A DNA stretch of 64,000 bases, from NCBI GenBank assembly GCA_964470965.1, contig CAYYIS010000005.1, forward strand, positions 62,001 through 126,000, written 5' to 3'. The notes beneath the pieces are model-generated. The model worked only from the letters and a program-made list of their open reading frames with translations, did no database searches and was not told the DNA's origin. The translations under genes were made by a program, and so were the position numbers. The DNA comes from CAYYIS01 sp964470965 (GTDB lineage Bacteria > JAAXHH01 > JABIQT01). Shown piece after piece: positions 1-9,961 of this stretch (positions are counted from its first letter, which is position 1; each line of letters begins with the position of its first letter).

Positions 1-351
1 CACAAACAACACAACGCAGCCACCCGCACGCAGCTGTTGACAGAATGGCGTTGGAGAAATATTAAGGGATGTAAATACCAAAGGATTTCAATTCGAAGTG
101 GGCCCGTCTGTAATCACATGTTTCATTTGTGATCGGTGAGACAGGGAATGGCGCGCTTCATGCGATACTTTCAGATGACACGGCCCGGAGGAGTCGGCAG
201 TTACCGCATCACCACCGATGCGGTGTCAGCGGCATTTTCGGAATCGGCAACTTTGATATTGTTCCGGGCCGCACTGGTGCATAATTCTAAGGGCAACGTG
301 TGCTCCAGCCCCACGGATGTCAAACCACCGATTCTCAATCCCAATCCCTTT
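1..351. other. Left-edge non-coding stretch
   Basis: I see no convincing gene here. Short open frames exist on both strands, but they lack ribosome-binding sites and run into the 3' end of the leftward transporter-like gene. I see no strong terminator hairpin with a T-run after that gene's stop. Confidence 0.5.
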
Positions 352-3300
352 TTAGCCTGCACGTTCAAGGGAAGCCGACAGTTGAGCATTGGTCTCACGG
401 AGAATCTTGCTTAAACCTTTGAAAAGAGAGAAGAGGACGTTTGGATGACCGATGATCAGACGATGAAAATCATCACGGTTTATGACAAGCATTTCAGTGT
501 CTTCTTGCGCCTCAACGGTGGCAGACCTGGGTTCATCTTCGAGGATAGCCATCTCCCCAAAATAATCGCCCTGTTCACGGATCGCTATCACGGCTGCCTT
601 ATCCTCCCCTTTGACCACACGGACACTGCCCCGCAGAATCAGGTAACAGGCATCCCCCTCGTCCCCTTCCTCAAATATGACCTCGTCCTCTGAAAAATGC
701 GCCTCTGTTGCGATATCGTTGACCCATTGAATAGTTTCCCCCCCCATCTCAGCGAACAGCGGGACACTTTTCAAGAAAAGAATGCGTTCCATATCATGAC
801 CCATCTTAGCCACCTCACTTGGCAGAGTTGAATCCCGTTCCTGGGGATCAAGTTTTTTGAGAGCCAACATAGCGTGCCGGCGAATGATAAGGTCCGGGTC
901 CTTCACCAGTGACGCCACCTCATCCACAACGTCGGTTTCCGTTATTTCACCGGCTACGTATAAGGAGCAGACCCGCAGCCAAAGGGGATTGTCAGAGTCG
1001 AAAGACTTCCTGAGCACTCCGGAAAGCGCAAGGTCTTCTGTGGCCTGAGCCTCGGGGAAATATTTTGTTTCCAAGATGCGTGCCAAGTCTCTTGCCTCCC
1101 GACCCAATTCTGAAAGCAATTCGATGGCTTCTGCTTTGGCGCGCTGGTCAGAACGGCGGAAATTGCTGGAAGCCGCCTTGATGGTACCTGGTTGATGTAT
1201 AACCTGCAAGCACCTCATTGCCTGTGTTTCGTGGCTTGCACTAATCTGCCGAAGCGCGTCTTCCAGTAATAACGTGGCCTTTGATTCCTTTGTATTCTTC
1301 AATGTATTGATCTTGATTTCCTTCTCGCTAAGGCGCATCCCATGTTGTTCCAGAAGGCCCGTTACATGGCGTGCGGTCCGTTGGGAAGCCGCATCGGAAA
1401 TCTGACCCGTGTCAACGCTGTCAGCATCCTGAGCCATTTTAATCCGGACCAGCGCATCGACAATGGCGGAATGGTCCGAAAAATGAGACAGACGGCTGGC
1501 TTGATGCTCAGGTAGAAATCCAAACACTTCCGATAAAACCTCGGAACTGCGAAGATCCCCTATATCGCCAAGGCAAGAAAGAATCCTCTGTAAAAACTTG
1601 GAATTCTCCGGATCTGAATCATACTGTCCGTCTTTCGCCAAGTCTCGCAAGGTTTCGTGGAGAGGATCAAGGCTCAGTTCAACCATACCCGTTAGCGCCT
1701 TCGTTACATCATCTACCAATGATTCATTCCGCATCAGATGTATAAGATCAGGGACGAATTCAGGATCCGCTATCTTGGCTGCGGCCTCAACAGCGGCTCG
1801 CTGTACGGCAAGTTTCTCATCGGACAAATACCCGATAATCCTGAATTGGTGTTGTGGCAGATTCAACTCACCCAGGATGTAAACGGCTATTTCCCTTGTT
1901 TTGCTGTCCTCCGCGGCCAGGGTGCTGTCCAGGGCAGCCGACGCCCGCTGGTACCCGTCACCGGATGACTTACCTTGAAGAAGTCCGACAATCGCCTTGG
2001 CACGTAATTCCAAATTGTCTGAATCCAACAAAGGGATAATCCTTTCTGCAAACCCTTCTGGGTCCAGTTTTCCAAGTACGGGTATCGCAGCGCTGCGCAC
2101 GGTATCCTCCCCGGATACCAGGAGTTGCGCTACCGTCTCTGTGCTCTCTCGCAGACAAGCCTCTTCAATAATTCCTAAAATAGCGACTTGCACCCTGGGC
2201 TTTGAAGCGGGCAGCTTCAAATGGATCTGATTGGTGAGTTCAGCCGAATGATTCGATTTCAGCTGTTCCAGTGCAAACAAGGCGACATTTTCATCTGCAG
2301 AAGTCACCGCTTCAATCAGGGAAGGTGCTATTTCAGCTCCCCCCATGCTCGTTAAAGTGACGAGGGAATCCCCGCTCAAATTGACATCCTTGGAACTCAG
2401 GTTGTTCACCAAGGCCTTCAAATAAAGTTTCTTGACACTTGTGGAAATGCCAACCCAGACCAGCGCCAGGCCCACCGTCACCAAAGATATGACCCACAAA
2501 GGCATTTCAAGGTGTATGAACAGTAATAAAATAAATCCCGAGAGCATCGTGACGATTGGTTCTACCCAACCCGATATAAATGATCGTGCCTTGCCTCTGA
2601 TGTCTTGGGGAAGTGCGTTAAATAAAAGCTGGGTTGAAGACTCTCCAACCGAGTAGTATGGAACGTTGTCGCTCAATTTTGCGAATACCGCCAAAAGACC
2701 CCTGAAACTTCCGATGGTAGATATCCCACTCGCCGGAAGCAAGTTCCGAATCGTAAACATCATCGTGCCGAGGGACAAACATAGCGGATGAATCAGAACC
2801 GAATTCCCAACGCCGAATCTATTAAGCAACCACCCGGTTATCGACAGCTGGACAACTAAACTAAATATTGAAGAGGCGCTGTTGAATAGGCCCAGAAATC
2901 CAGTGAGCCTGTCTTGTTCGTGGTACATCTCATCCAAGGCTGCGTAAAAAAGGTAATCCATGATACTGGACGCAAGCCAAAGGGGGAACGCCATGAAAGT
3001 CAGGATACGTATTAACGGGACATTCCATACTGAAGCGATCGATTCGTAAAAACTGGATTCAGAGTTCTCTTCGTCCGATTCAGGTGCCTTCGTTGAATTC
3101 ATGCCGAACGCCGCGCGGTTAACATAGATTACCATTGGAACCGCCATAAGCAGGATCCCGGACCAGACCACCAGCATGTTAACGGTACCAACAGCCGAGA
3201 CTACAGGCTCAACAGCGAGGCCACCGATGATGCCCCCCGTTAAACCGGATCCACCTATGAGTGGGAACAGTCGCTTGCCTTCCCTAGGATCAAAGACATC

Positions 3301-3702
3301 GTTGGCAAACGTCCAGAAATGCATGTAGAATAGCATAACAATAATCAGGTCCGTCATGCTAAAGAGCAGATATGGCATAACGGTCAGATCCAGATCAATC
3401 AAAAGCCGCAAACCTATCAACAACCCCGCACTCCCAACAAGAAGTACAACCATCATGGTATGCCGCGCCATGCGGTTGACCACCAGCGAATAAAAAGGCG
3501 CTGTAATGATAAGGATCAGGGATCCGATTATGTATACATACGGAAGTTGGTCAGGTCCTGCCTCCTGAATAAAAAATGAATCACGACTCGACCGGCCGAA
3601 AGCCCAGCCGACCAAGAGGAGAAAAACAAGAATGCACATGGAGATAAGGCGGCTCCACTCGCCGTGGCATATACCTAGTTTTCTGGATAGCCGACTAAAC
3701 AT
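352..3702 (-). CDS. Nucleotide-transporter-like membrane protein with HEAT repeats and cyclic-nucleotide-binding domain
   Basis: A 1,116-residue three-part protein. Residues about 15-430 are a polytopic membrane region of about 10-12 segments resembling the ATP/ADP translocase (NTT/Npt)-MFS family; the stretch FANDVFDPREGKRLF is the type of motif seen in bacterial members fused to extra domains. Residues about 450-960 are alpha-helical HEAT-like repeats. Residues about 970-1095 form a CRP-type cyclic-nucleotide-binding domain whose phosphate-binding cassette is intact (FGEMAILEDEPRSATV, with the G-E pair and the Arg). It probably sits in the inner membrane with HEAT and cNMP domains in the cytoplasm, so transport or signalling could be gated by a cyclic nucleotide; that is inference. 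It lies 70 bp downstream of the 5'-nucleotidase-like gene on the same strand, which suggests a shared transcript. The substrate is unknown; many NTT-like fusions of this type have never been assayed. Confidence 0.75.
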   Translation of the reverse strand: MFSRLSRKLGICHGEWSRLISMCILVFLLLVGWAFGRSSRDSFFIQEAGPDQLPYVYIIGSLILIITAPFYSLVVNRMARHTMMVVLLVGSAGLLIGLRLLIDLDLTVMPYLLFSMTDLIIVMLFYMHFWTFANDVFDPREGKRLFPLIGGSGLTGGIIGGLAVEPVVSAVGTVNMLVVWSGILLMAVPMVIYVNRAAFGMNSTKAPESDEENSESSFYESIASVWNVPLIRILTFMAFPLWLASSIMDYLFYAALDEMYHEQDRLTGFLGLFNSASSIFSLVVQLSITGWLLNRFGVGNSVLIHPLCLSLGTMMFTIRNLLPASGISTIGSFRGLLAVFAKLSDNVPYYSVGESSTQLLFNALPQDIRGKARSFISGWVEPIVTMLSGFILLLFIHLEMPLWVISLVTVGLALVWVGISTSVKKLYLKALVNNLSSKDVNLSGDSLVTLTSMGGAEIAPSLIEAVTSADENVALFALEQLKSNHSAELTNQIHLKLPASKPRVQVAILGIIEEACLRESTETVAQLLVSGEDTVRSAAIPVLGKLDPEGFAERIIPLLDSDNLELRAKAIVGLLQGKSSGDGYQRASAALDSTLAAEDSKTREIAVYILGELNLPQHQFRIIGYLSDEKLAVQRAAVEAAAKIADPEFVPDLIHLMRNESLVDDVTKALTGMVELSLDPLHETLRDLAKDGQYDSDPENSKFLQRILSCLGDIGDLRSSEVLSEVFGFLPEHQASRLSHFSDHSAIVDALVRIKMAQDADSVDTGQISDAASQRTARHVTGLLEQHGMRLSEKEIKINTLKNTKESKATLLLEDALRQISASHETQAMRCLQVIHQPGTIKAASSNFRRSDQRAKAEAIELLSELGREARDLARILETKYFPEAQATEDLALSGVLRKSFDSDNPLWLRVCSLYVAGEITETDVVDEVASLVKDPDLIIRRHAMLALKKLDPQERDSTLPSEVAKMGHDMERILFLKSVPLFAEMGGETIQWVNDIATEAHFSEDEVIFEEGDEGDACYLILRGSVRVVKGEDKAAVIAIREQGDYFGEMAILEDEPRSATVEAQEDTEMLVINRDDFHRLIIGHPNVLFSLFKGLSKILRETNAQLSASLERAG

Positions 3703-3772
3703 AAATCACCTGACCTATAATCCGGAGGCTTCACTTCTGGCTTAAGCCGTGGGTTTCCGCTCTCCGGGCTTC

Positions 3773-6058
3773 TTATCGCCATTTCCAGTTAAGACCGTAA
3801 CCTATACCCACCGTCAGGTAGGTCCGAAACGCAAAGTCCCCGGATGACGCCCCGGGTATATCGTTAACTCTCAGCAAAAAGTTACTCTGGCGGATGTTGA
3901 GCCGGAACCTGTCCAGCACGGAAAACGATATGGTGTTGTAGTTTTCGAGGGAAACTGTCCGCCGATCGGTAGCAGCCACGAAACCACGGATTTGGGTGGA
4001 AAAATCAGAATTTCCATGCAACGGTTCGTGCCACTCGAGTCTGAATTCGCCTCCCAGATCACTCCTCTCTACGACAAAATTATGCTGTTGCCGCGCGCCA
4101 AGCCGCAGAGATAGCTTGTTTGAAGGTCTGAATTCAAAGCCGAAAGCGCTGAACAACTGCAAAGGACGACTCTGGTGTCCAGCCTTACCGAACGCCGAAT
4201 TCAAACGGAGAGATAGAAAGGGAGCACCGCTTTTATTTCCCGAGCCATATCTATATGTCGCCTCTGAATCCACCTGGTCTGCGAAAGGTGACAGGTCTGA
4301 AAATGACGTTCCCCACATAGCCAGATCCATCCGATTATCGAATCGCATAGTGTGTGGACCCGACTGATACTGAAGGATATATCTCATGAGAAAATTCCAA
4401 GAAACCGTATTAAACCCGTTTAAATACGATAATGCTTCATTCTGTTCCTGATAGGCGGCGGTCGTGTCATCCACGTAATTTCGCTCGAAACCCGTGTCCA
4501 GCAACCAGGACGAATACCAGACGCCTGTATGGCCCTCTTTGTTTAACTGCTCGTGGGAAAGAGTTTCCCTTTCTCGCAACGCGTCCACGAGGACATCGCG
4601 AAGGGACACACCGGTTTCTACCAACGAGGGATTGTCCACCAACTCGCTGTACCCATCTCCGCCCCGTGCCAAGAAATCCACCGTGGCCACATCATAAAAT
4701 TCCTTATCGTTCAAGGGCTGGCCGGCTATAGTCATATTCGCGGTGTCCATGCCAGCGAATATCAGCCGCCTATCCTCATTCAGGTTGTTGTTGCTTCGGG
4801 CGACCAACTGTTTAATCTTTGTTCCAATGATTTTCATCGTATTGATCGTTACAGGATACAATTCAAGGCGGTTGATATCATGGTGAATCAGCGGAACACC
4901 TGCCACCACCTCGTTTACCTGACCCAGGTTTAATATCCCTATTTCTGATTCCCCGTGGAGTCGAAGGATGTGCGCAACCAACAACGCTTGAGCCTCTCGG
5001 CCATGATCTAAAATGATACCCAGTGTATCCTGAAAAATATGTTGGAAAGTGGACTCGGCTTGGGCCACCAAATAGGCGCCGCGGGGATCGTCGGGCACTT
5101 CATGATCCACAGTGTGGAGAAATGCATCGGTATTCACCGGTCGGTAAACATCACCGGGGTGTCTTACAAAGTGTATATCTACCTGTCCCAGGAAAGAACC
5201 ATAACGGGGCGTGGTTACTATCTCCACGCCGTTGACCAGTCGAGTCAATACATTTGTATGTCCCTCACGGTCGGGGGGCCTGTGCCCTCCGGCTATGACC
5301 AGGTTGATTCCAGGAACCGCCGCCGCGAATGACTGCGTTGCCTCTATATCCATGTTCGACAGGGCTATAATATACCGGGCACCCGCATGGACCAAAGTGT
5401 CTACCGCGACAGCCGCCGCCTGTATTGGGTCGCTGATGAGCATCCCTTCAAGGTGCCTGGGGTCCGTATCTTGAAGGGATGCCGCTGAAACAACCCCTAA
5501 TATCCCTATTTTTATGCCCCCTACATTTTTTAGTACTATTCTGTCAAAGGGGTAAGACCCGTCGCTTTCGTATTGCACGTTGGTGGCAACAAACGGAAAG
5601 GTGGCTTCCTGTTCCCGTAATTTCAGGACATCAATCCCAAAATCCATCTCGTGACTGGCTGGCAACAGGGCCTCATAACCACCCTCGCTCATCAGGTCAA
5701 TCATAGATGTGCCCTTGTCCAAAGCCGAAACGGGACCGGGCCCCAAAGCGTTTCCAGCGTCGAGGATCAGGGTGGGTCCTGATGCGGAAACCTCCCGAAG
5801 CAAGTGTAGACGTGGCGCCATTCCTCCCTTCCTGTCAGAATCAATTTTCGTGCGACCAAGCCTGCCGTATACATCGTTGCTGTGAAGAACCGTCACGACT
5901 ATAGAGTCAGGGACTGCGCCATTTGTTAATGAGGGCTGTTGGGCATGGGCAAGATTGGCAGCAGCCAGAACAATCCCCGTAGAAATGACCGTAAGCCGCC
6001 TTACCGTCCGCCGAAATAGGCGGGGGCCCAAATACTCATTCGTTGATTGGCTTTTCAT
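3773..6058 (-). CDS. 5'-nucleotidase-family protein fused to a C-terminal beta-barrel-like domain, degenerate metal site
   Basis: A 761-residue exported protein: signal peptide about 1-40 (cleavage near AHAQ-QP), a metallophosphatase domain about 53-330, a 5'-nucleotidase C-terminal domain about 340-520 (it keeps FLARGGDGY), then about 200 residues of alternating polar/apolar strands ending in GYGLNWKWR, like an outer-membrane beta-barrel end. Family members are periplasmic or surface UshA/YfkN-type nucleotidases. Against the UshA ligand pattern, Asp62 and His259 remain and the catalytic-type His136 remains. The motif His (TNDxHG) is Tyr64, the DAGD aspartate is Asn103, the GNHE asparagine is Ser135, the LSH histidine is Asn235, and the last GHxH/Q ligand is Pro261. 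The domain may therefore bind nucleotide without hydrolysing it. It precedes the transporter-like gene by 70 bp on the same strand, so the pair could import or sense extracellular nucleotides. ATG start with a clear signal peptide. Confidence 0.75.
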   Translation of the reverse strand: MKSQSTNEYLGPRLFRRTVRRLTVISTGIVLAAANLAHAQQPSLTNGAVPDSIVVTVLHSNDVYGRLGRTKIDSDRKGGMAPRLHLLREVSASGPTLILDAGNALGPGPVSALDKGTSMIDLMSEGGYEALLPASHEMDFGIDVLKLREQEATFPFVATNVQYESDGSYPFDRIVLKNVGGIKIGILGVVSAASLQDTDPRHLEGMLISDPIQAAAVAVDTLVHAGARYIIALSNMDIEATQSFAAAVPGINLVIAGGHRPPDREGHTNVLTRLVNGVEIVTTPRYGSFLGQVDIHFVRHPGDVYRPVNTDAFLHTVDHEVPDDPRGAYLVAQAESTFQHIFQDTLGIILDHGREAQALLVAHILRLHGESEIGILNLGQVNEVVAGVPLIHHDINRLELYPVTINTMKIIGTKIKQLVARSNNNLNEDRRLIFAGMDTANMTIAGQPLNDKEFYDVATVDFLARGGDGYSELVDNPSLVETGVSLRDVLVDALRERETLSHEQLNKEGHTGVWYSSWLLDTGFERNYVDDTTAAYQEQNEALSYLNGFNTVSWNFLMRYILQYQSGPHTMRFDNRMDLAMWGTSFSDLSPFADQVDSEATYRYGSGNKSGAPFLSLRLNSAFGKAGHQSRPLQLFSAFGFEFRPSNKLSLRLGARQQHNFVVERSDLGGEFRLEWHEPLHGNSDFSTQIRGFVAATDRRTVSLENYNTISFSVLDRFRLNIRQSNFLLRVNDIPGASSGDFAFRTYLTVGIGYGLNWKWR

Positions 6059-6506
6059 AACTGGTCACCTTGATATCACGTTAAGCCAGTTGTAGATGAA
6101 ATGCATCGGTCCTATCACACTTGATCGGAAACAATCTGAAGTACCGGGATAGGACCTTAGCGGTTTCAGGATTCCGTCGAAACGGCCATCTGGAATTTTA
6201 CATGCAGATCCTGACCTGAAAAGATATGACCCGAAATGGGCACCTGGTTACACAGGCCAGTCTGCGAAAGTACCATTTTCAGGCTACGCTATTTACAGCG
6301 ACGTGCCACAGGCAATAATTACGGTGTATATTATGAAGCGTCCATTAACCCCGATCGGTTCAGTCAGCATCGCAGATCCGAATTCACCGGAGTGGGCCTC
6401 TTTACTCATCCACGATCGCCGGTGTTTCCATCGATCACGTTCTGCATGACCGACAGTCCCACTCACGGTTCGGCACATATGTTGCATGATTAAGGTCTTG
6501 CGTTTA

Positions 6507-6535
6507 TTCATATATAGTATGGGAACAGTTGTCAA
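6507..6535 (-). promoter_or_regulatory. Putative sigma70-like promoter for the leftward nucleotidase/transporter pair
   Basis: On the minus strand, TTGACA (6530-6535) is followed after 17 bp by TATGAA (6507-6512). It points toward the 5'-nucleotidase-like gene, whose start is about 440 bp further on, implying a long leader. The -35 box is a full consensus match. Its use is inference. Confidence 0.4.
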
Positions 6536-6961
6536 GAAATACAAAACCACGGCGCCAGGCACTGTTTGGTACCTGGCTGTCACAATCTTGTAATGGTAAA
6601 CCGTGAAAAAACACGCTGTAAAGTTCTTACCTATGTCGGAAATACCCCAGGCCGCACATAGCGCGCCGCCCGCATATGGCAATAATCGTGTCCCAGCGAC
6701 ATACTTCCCGGCCTGCGATTCGACACTGGTCTTTCCCAACAAGGTACTGATGGCACCTTCATTTGGTCGTCGGGCACCGTCTGATCACACAATCTTTTGA
6801 AATGGAATCACAGCGTTTTAGGGCCCGGCCCGTTCCTAAACATTGTAAGCATTGGGCCTTTCGACCTGGTGCCAATGTATAGTTGCAATGAGTATCTGCA
6901 TTTGTGCCTGAATCTCCGGCCACCGGTGATGAGCCTGCTTCGCAAACTGGAACAGAGTAAT

Positions 6962-6990
6962 TTGCGTTTTCCTGAAACGAGCGTTATACT
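6962..6990 (+). promoter_or_regulatory. Putative sigma70-like promoter for the 7.3-9.9 kb pair
   Basis: TTGCGT (6962-6967), 17-bp spacer, TATACT (6985-6990). It faces the Gfo/Idh/MocA gene at 7288, leaving a leader of about 290 nt. The -10 box matches 5 of 6 consensus bases. Confidence 0.4.
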
Positions 6991-7287
6991 GATCACGAAT
7001 CAAGAGCTACATGAGTCGAGAAACACCATATGATCCTCCTGCCCAGGAGAGTTGCACGCCGGGAATTGCCGGGTCGTGCGATGCCTGCACCTGAGTAGGC
7101 GGAGGTTAACGGATTCGACCACCGGGTCTGTGCCAAGAACCGGCACTGGTATGTTCTGGTGGATTTGGCGGAACAGCTTTACTGAACTCTTACCAACAGG
7201 TTGGAGGGGCGCATATGGTCACGGGAGATTCCTAAAGGCCACAACGCCTCAACAGCAGAACGCATAACTCGAACAGAAAGGTACACC

Positions 7288-8268
7288 ATGTTGAATATCG
7301 GCGTAGTCGGTAGTGGAGGAATTGTCAGCAAGCACATCCGCCACCTGGAAGGATGTCCAGATGGTGAAATCGCCGCCCTGTGTGATGTGAATCCCGCGAT
7401 GATTCGGAACGTGAACGAGAATTTTTTCGAAGGCGGCCCGTTACCCGGATACGCTACCCCTGAAGAAATGTATGATAACGAAAAACTGGATGCGATTATC
7501 GTAACCTCGCCGCACACGCTTCATTACGGACATGCGGTTCAGGCGCTGGATGCAGGGTGTCATGTTTTCCTGGAAAAACCGATGACCACTTCATCCACGG
7601 ATGCAAGGAATCTGGCCGATAAGGCGGAGCAACTCGGCAAAGTAATCGCGGTGGGTTATAACACCGCCAGCAAACAGGTGTTCCAGTATCTTCGTCAGCA
7701 AATCCGTGAGGGGGCCTGGGGAACACTAGAAATGGTGACCGGATTTATCTCACAGAACTGGATGAAAGCTACCGAAGGAATGTGGCGCCAGAACCCGGCC
7801 CTCTCTGGAGGCGGGCAGGCCTACGACAGCGGGGCACACATCTTCAACAGCCTTCTGTGGAGCGTCGAATCGGAGCCGGCAACCATATTTTCGATAACGG
7901 ACAACAAGGACTGCGAGGTGGACATCAACTCCGTCGTGAGCATCCGGTTCGCAAACAGCGTCCTGGCCAACATAACCATCAGCGGCAACTGCACGGCGGA
8001 CGGTGGACACATGGCATTCATCTTCGAAAAAGCTATGGTCGAGATCGACGGATGGGGAGGCAGTTGGATCAAGGTTCACGCGGGTGGCAAGACAGAGGTA
8101 CCGGAAATCGACATCCCGGAGGTATTTCCCATCATCAATTTTCTCGACGCGGTCAACGGGAGAGCAGAAGTCGCCGCTGGTACGAAAAACGGTATTAACC
8201 ACAGCCTCCTGATGGACGGCATCTATGAATCCGCACGTACCGGTCAGGCGATTACTGTGTGTACCTGA
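7288..8268 (+). CDS. Gfo/Idh/MocA-family oxidoreductase (1)
   Basis: A 326-residue NAD(P)-dependent dehydrogenase of the glucose-fructose/inositol dehydrogenase family. The N-terminal Rossmann glycine motif is GVVGSGGIVSKH, and the family LEKPM motif carries the catalytic-type Lys; the C-terminal half is the alpha/beta substrate domain. Family members oxidise or reduce sugar, inositol or amino-sugar hydroxyls, or assist glycosidases; the substrate cannot be read from sequence. I chose the ATG at 7288 rather than the upstream in-frame ATG at 7201 because AGAAAGG sits 6 bp before it and the Rossmann motif then begins at residue 2, as is usual. The next gene begins 18 bp downstream on the same strand and encodes an alpha/alpha-barrel-like protein, so the pair probably acts on the same carbohydrate. 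Confidence 0.85.
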   Translation: MLNIGVVGSGGIVSKHIRHLEGCPDGEIAALCDVNPAMIRNVNENFFEGGPLPGYATPEEMYDNEKLDAIIVTSPHTLHYGHAVQALDAGCHVFLEKPMTTSSTDARNLADKAEQLGKVIAVGYNTASKQVFQYLRQQIREGAWGTLEMVTGFISQNWMKATEGMWRQNPALSGGGQAYDSGAHIFNSLLWSVESEPATIFSITDNKDCEVDINSVVSIRFANSVLANITISGNCTADGGHMAFIFEKAMVEIDGWGGSWIKVHAGGKTEVPEIDIPEVFPIINFLDAVNGRAEVAAGTKNGINHSLLMDGIYESARTGQAITVCT

Positions 8269-8286
8269 ACCCCATTCGGAGTTTCT

Positions 8287-9948
8287 ATGCCAAAATTCTG
8301 GCGGCCCGAACCCCAGATCTACGATGCTCTCATCGAGTCCATCCCGCGTATCATGTCTTCCCAGCGTCCGGACGGACAGTTCGGCGGTCTTCCCTGGATC
8401 TGCCGCGATCAGCATGCGATGTTGCCTCTGGCTGTAGCCTGGCAGATGCCGGAAAGCCCGTACCACCATGATTCTGACGTTCTGGATGCCATCGTTCGCG
8501 GAGGCGATGCGCTGATCAACGACCAAGACAAAAACGGCATGTGGACGTTCCGGAAGAAGGATCATTCCTCCTGGGGACAGATCTACATGCCTTGGACGTA
8601 CAGCCGCTGGATCCGCACCTACCGGATCATCCGGGATGGGGTGGCAGAGAATGTGCGGCGCCGTTGGGATACGGCACTGACGCTCGGATTCGAAGGCATA
8701 GCCCGGCAGGAATTGAGCCGCATCCACAACATCCCGACGCACCATGCCATGGCACTGTATTGTGCCGGTGAGGTATTAGCCCGAAAAGAATGGCAATTAC
8801 AGGCCGTCGCGTTTATCCATGGGGTGATCAGGGAGCAGTCGCCCCATGGATGGTGGACCGAAAACGTCGGGCCCGTGGTGGCTTACAACTACGTGTATGT
8901 GGATGCACTCGGCGTATATTATGCCCTTTCCGGCGACGAAGCGGTACTCGAAGCGCTGGATCGGGCCGCCAGGTTTCATTCTAACTATACCTATCCGGAC
9001 GGAAGCATTGTAGAGACGGTAGACGAACGCAATCCGTACCACCCCGGCATCCGGCTGGGCAATCCTGGATTCAGTCACACTGCCGCGGGACGAGGTTACC
9101 TGGCACAGCAGCACACACTGTTTCTAAACGCCGGCAATGTGTTCGATGAGGACTATGCCGCCAATATTCTGCTGTCGGCAGGCGAGGGACCGGAGGAGAG
9201 ACCCGCTGCGTCCCGGGACCGGCATGTGTTTCGAATGGAAGAGGATGCCTTGATCGTCCGGCGCAAACCCTGGTTCGTTAGTTTGTCCGCCTACGTGTGC
9301 GAACCGGTGAACATCCGGTGGCGTCAGGATCGGCAGAACTTCGTCAGCGTATTCCACGATAGGACCGGCCTTATCATCGGCGGCGGCAACACCAAACTGC
9401 AACCGCTCTGGAGTAACTGCACCGTCGGCGACACCTCGCTTCTATCCCACACGTTCGCCCAAGAAGAACCGGATTTCAGCCCCCGCGATGGCCTCTTTCA
9501 CGTGCCGGACTCAGCAGTGCCGGGGGGTGACCAGGATGCCCCCTCGCTCACCCTGACCTATGGGGGTGAATATTTCCATCTAACCTGCCTGCCGAAATCG
9601 GACACCGAACTGACGCTGGTGTGCAAGGCTACGACGAACACCAGACAGGCGGTCGAAGGACACATCACGCTAATGCCCCATCTCGGAGAGGCCGTGCGTC
9701 TTTCTTCCGGTACTGAAACCATCCTCGGAGACGACAGCATAGAGTGGCATCCGGATAATGAAGAGTGGCTTGAACACGCCGGGTGGCGCCTCGTCCTGCC
9801 CCCCGGGGGGAGGATTACCTGGCCGGTCCTTCCCCACAACCCCTATCGTAAAAAAGGCGATGCCACCATTGAGGAGGCAAGAATCGTCGTCTGCCTGCCG
9901 TTTTCGGAGGATGTTCACAGGTATGAACTGACACTGAGTGTGGCATAA
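8287..9948 (+). CDS. Six-hairpin (alpha/alpha-barrel)-like carbohydrate-active protein, function unknown
   Basis: A 553-residue soluble protein without signal peptide. The first 300 residues have the regularly spaced helical pairs and aromatic/acidic segments of (alpha/alpha)6 toroid folds found in GH88/GH105-type hydrolases, heparinase-like lyases and related proteins (for example WTYSRWIRTYRI, SPHGWWTENVG, YPDGSIVETVDERNPYH). The last 230 residues look beta-rich, as in heparinase II/III-type lyases. I cannot assign a CAZy family or catalytic residues. It follows the Gfo/Idh/MocA gene by 18 bp, so it is probably cotranscribed and concerned with sugar or uronate breakdown in the cytoplasm. 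Its 3' end lies only 13 bp from the end of the convergent DUF815 gene. Confidence 0.6.
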   Translation: MPKFWRPEPQIYDALIESIPRIMSSQRPDGQFGGLPWICRDQHAMLPLAVAWQMPESPYHHDSDVLDAIVRGGDALINDQDKNGMWTFRKKDHSSWGQIYMPWTYSRWIRTYRIIRDGVAENVRRRWDTALTLGFEGIARQELSRIHNIPTHHAMALYCAGEVLARKEWQLQAVAFIHGVIREQSPHGWWTENVGPVVAYNYVYVDALGVYYALSGDEAVLEALDRAARFHSNYTYPDGSIVETVDERNPYHPGIRLGNPGFSHTAAGRGYLAQQHTLFLNAGNVFDEDYAANILLSAGEGPEERPAASRDRHVFRMEEDALIVRRKPWFVSLSAYVCEPVNIRWRQDRQNFVSVFHDRTGLIIGGGNTKLQPLWSNCTVGDTSLLSHTFAQEEPDFSPRDGLFHVPDSAVPGGDQDAPSLTLTYGGEYFHLTCLPKSDTELTLVCKATTNTRQAVEGHITLMPHLGEAVRLSSGTETILGDDSIEWHPDNEEWLEHAGWRLVLPPGGRITWPVLPHNPYRKKGDATIEEARIVVCLPFSEDVHRYELTLSVA

Positions 9949-9961
9949 GGTTGGATCTGAT

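Larger units (their letters stand above)
6059..7287. other. 1.2-kb intergenic region between divergent genes
   Basis: I found no supportable gene. The longest open frames (for example 6293-6742 on the minus strand, 149 codons) have unlikely composition and no ribosome-binding site. The region carries a leftward promoter near 6507-6535 and a rightward one near 6962-6990, listed separately, so it looks like a long divergent regulatory region, possibly with decayed DNA. Confidence 0.5.

Noticed and set aside
6293..6742. 149-codon leftward open frame
   Set aside because: No ribosome-binding site, unlikely composition, and it overlaps a predicted promoter.
7750..8745. 331-codon leftward frame over the first Gfo/Idh/MocA and alpha/alpha-barrel genes
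   Set aside because: It cuts across two well-supported genes and has no ribosome-binding site or domain.
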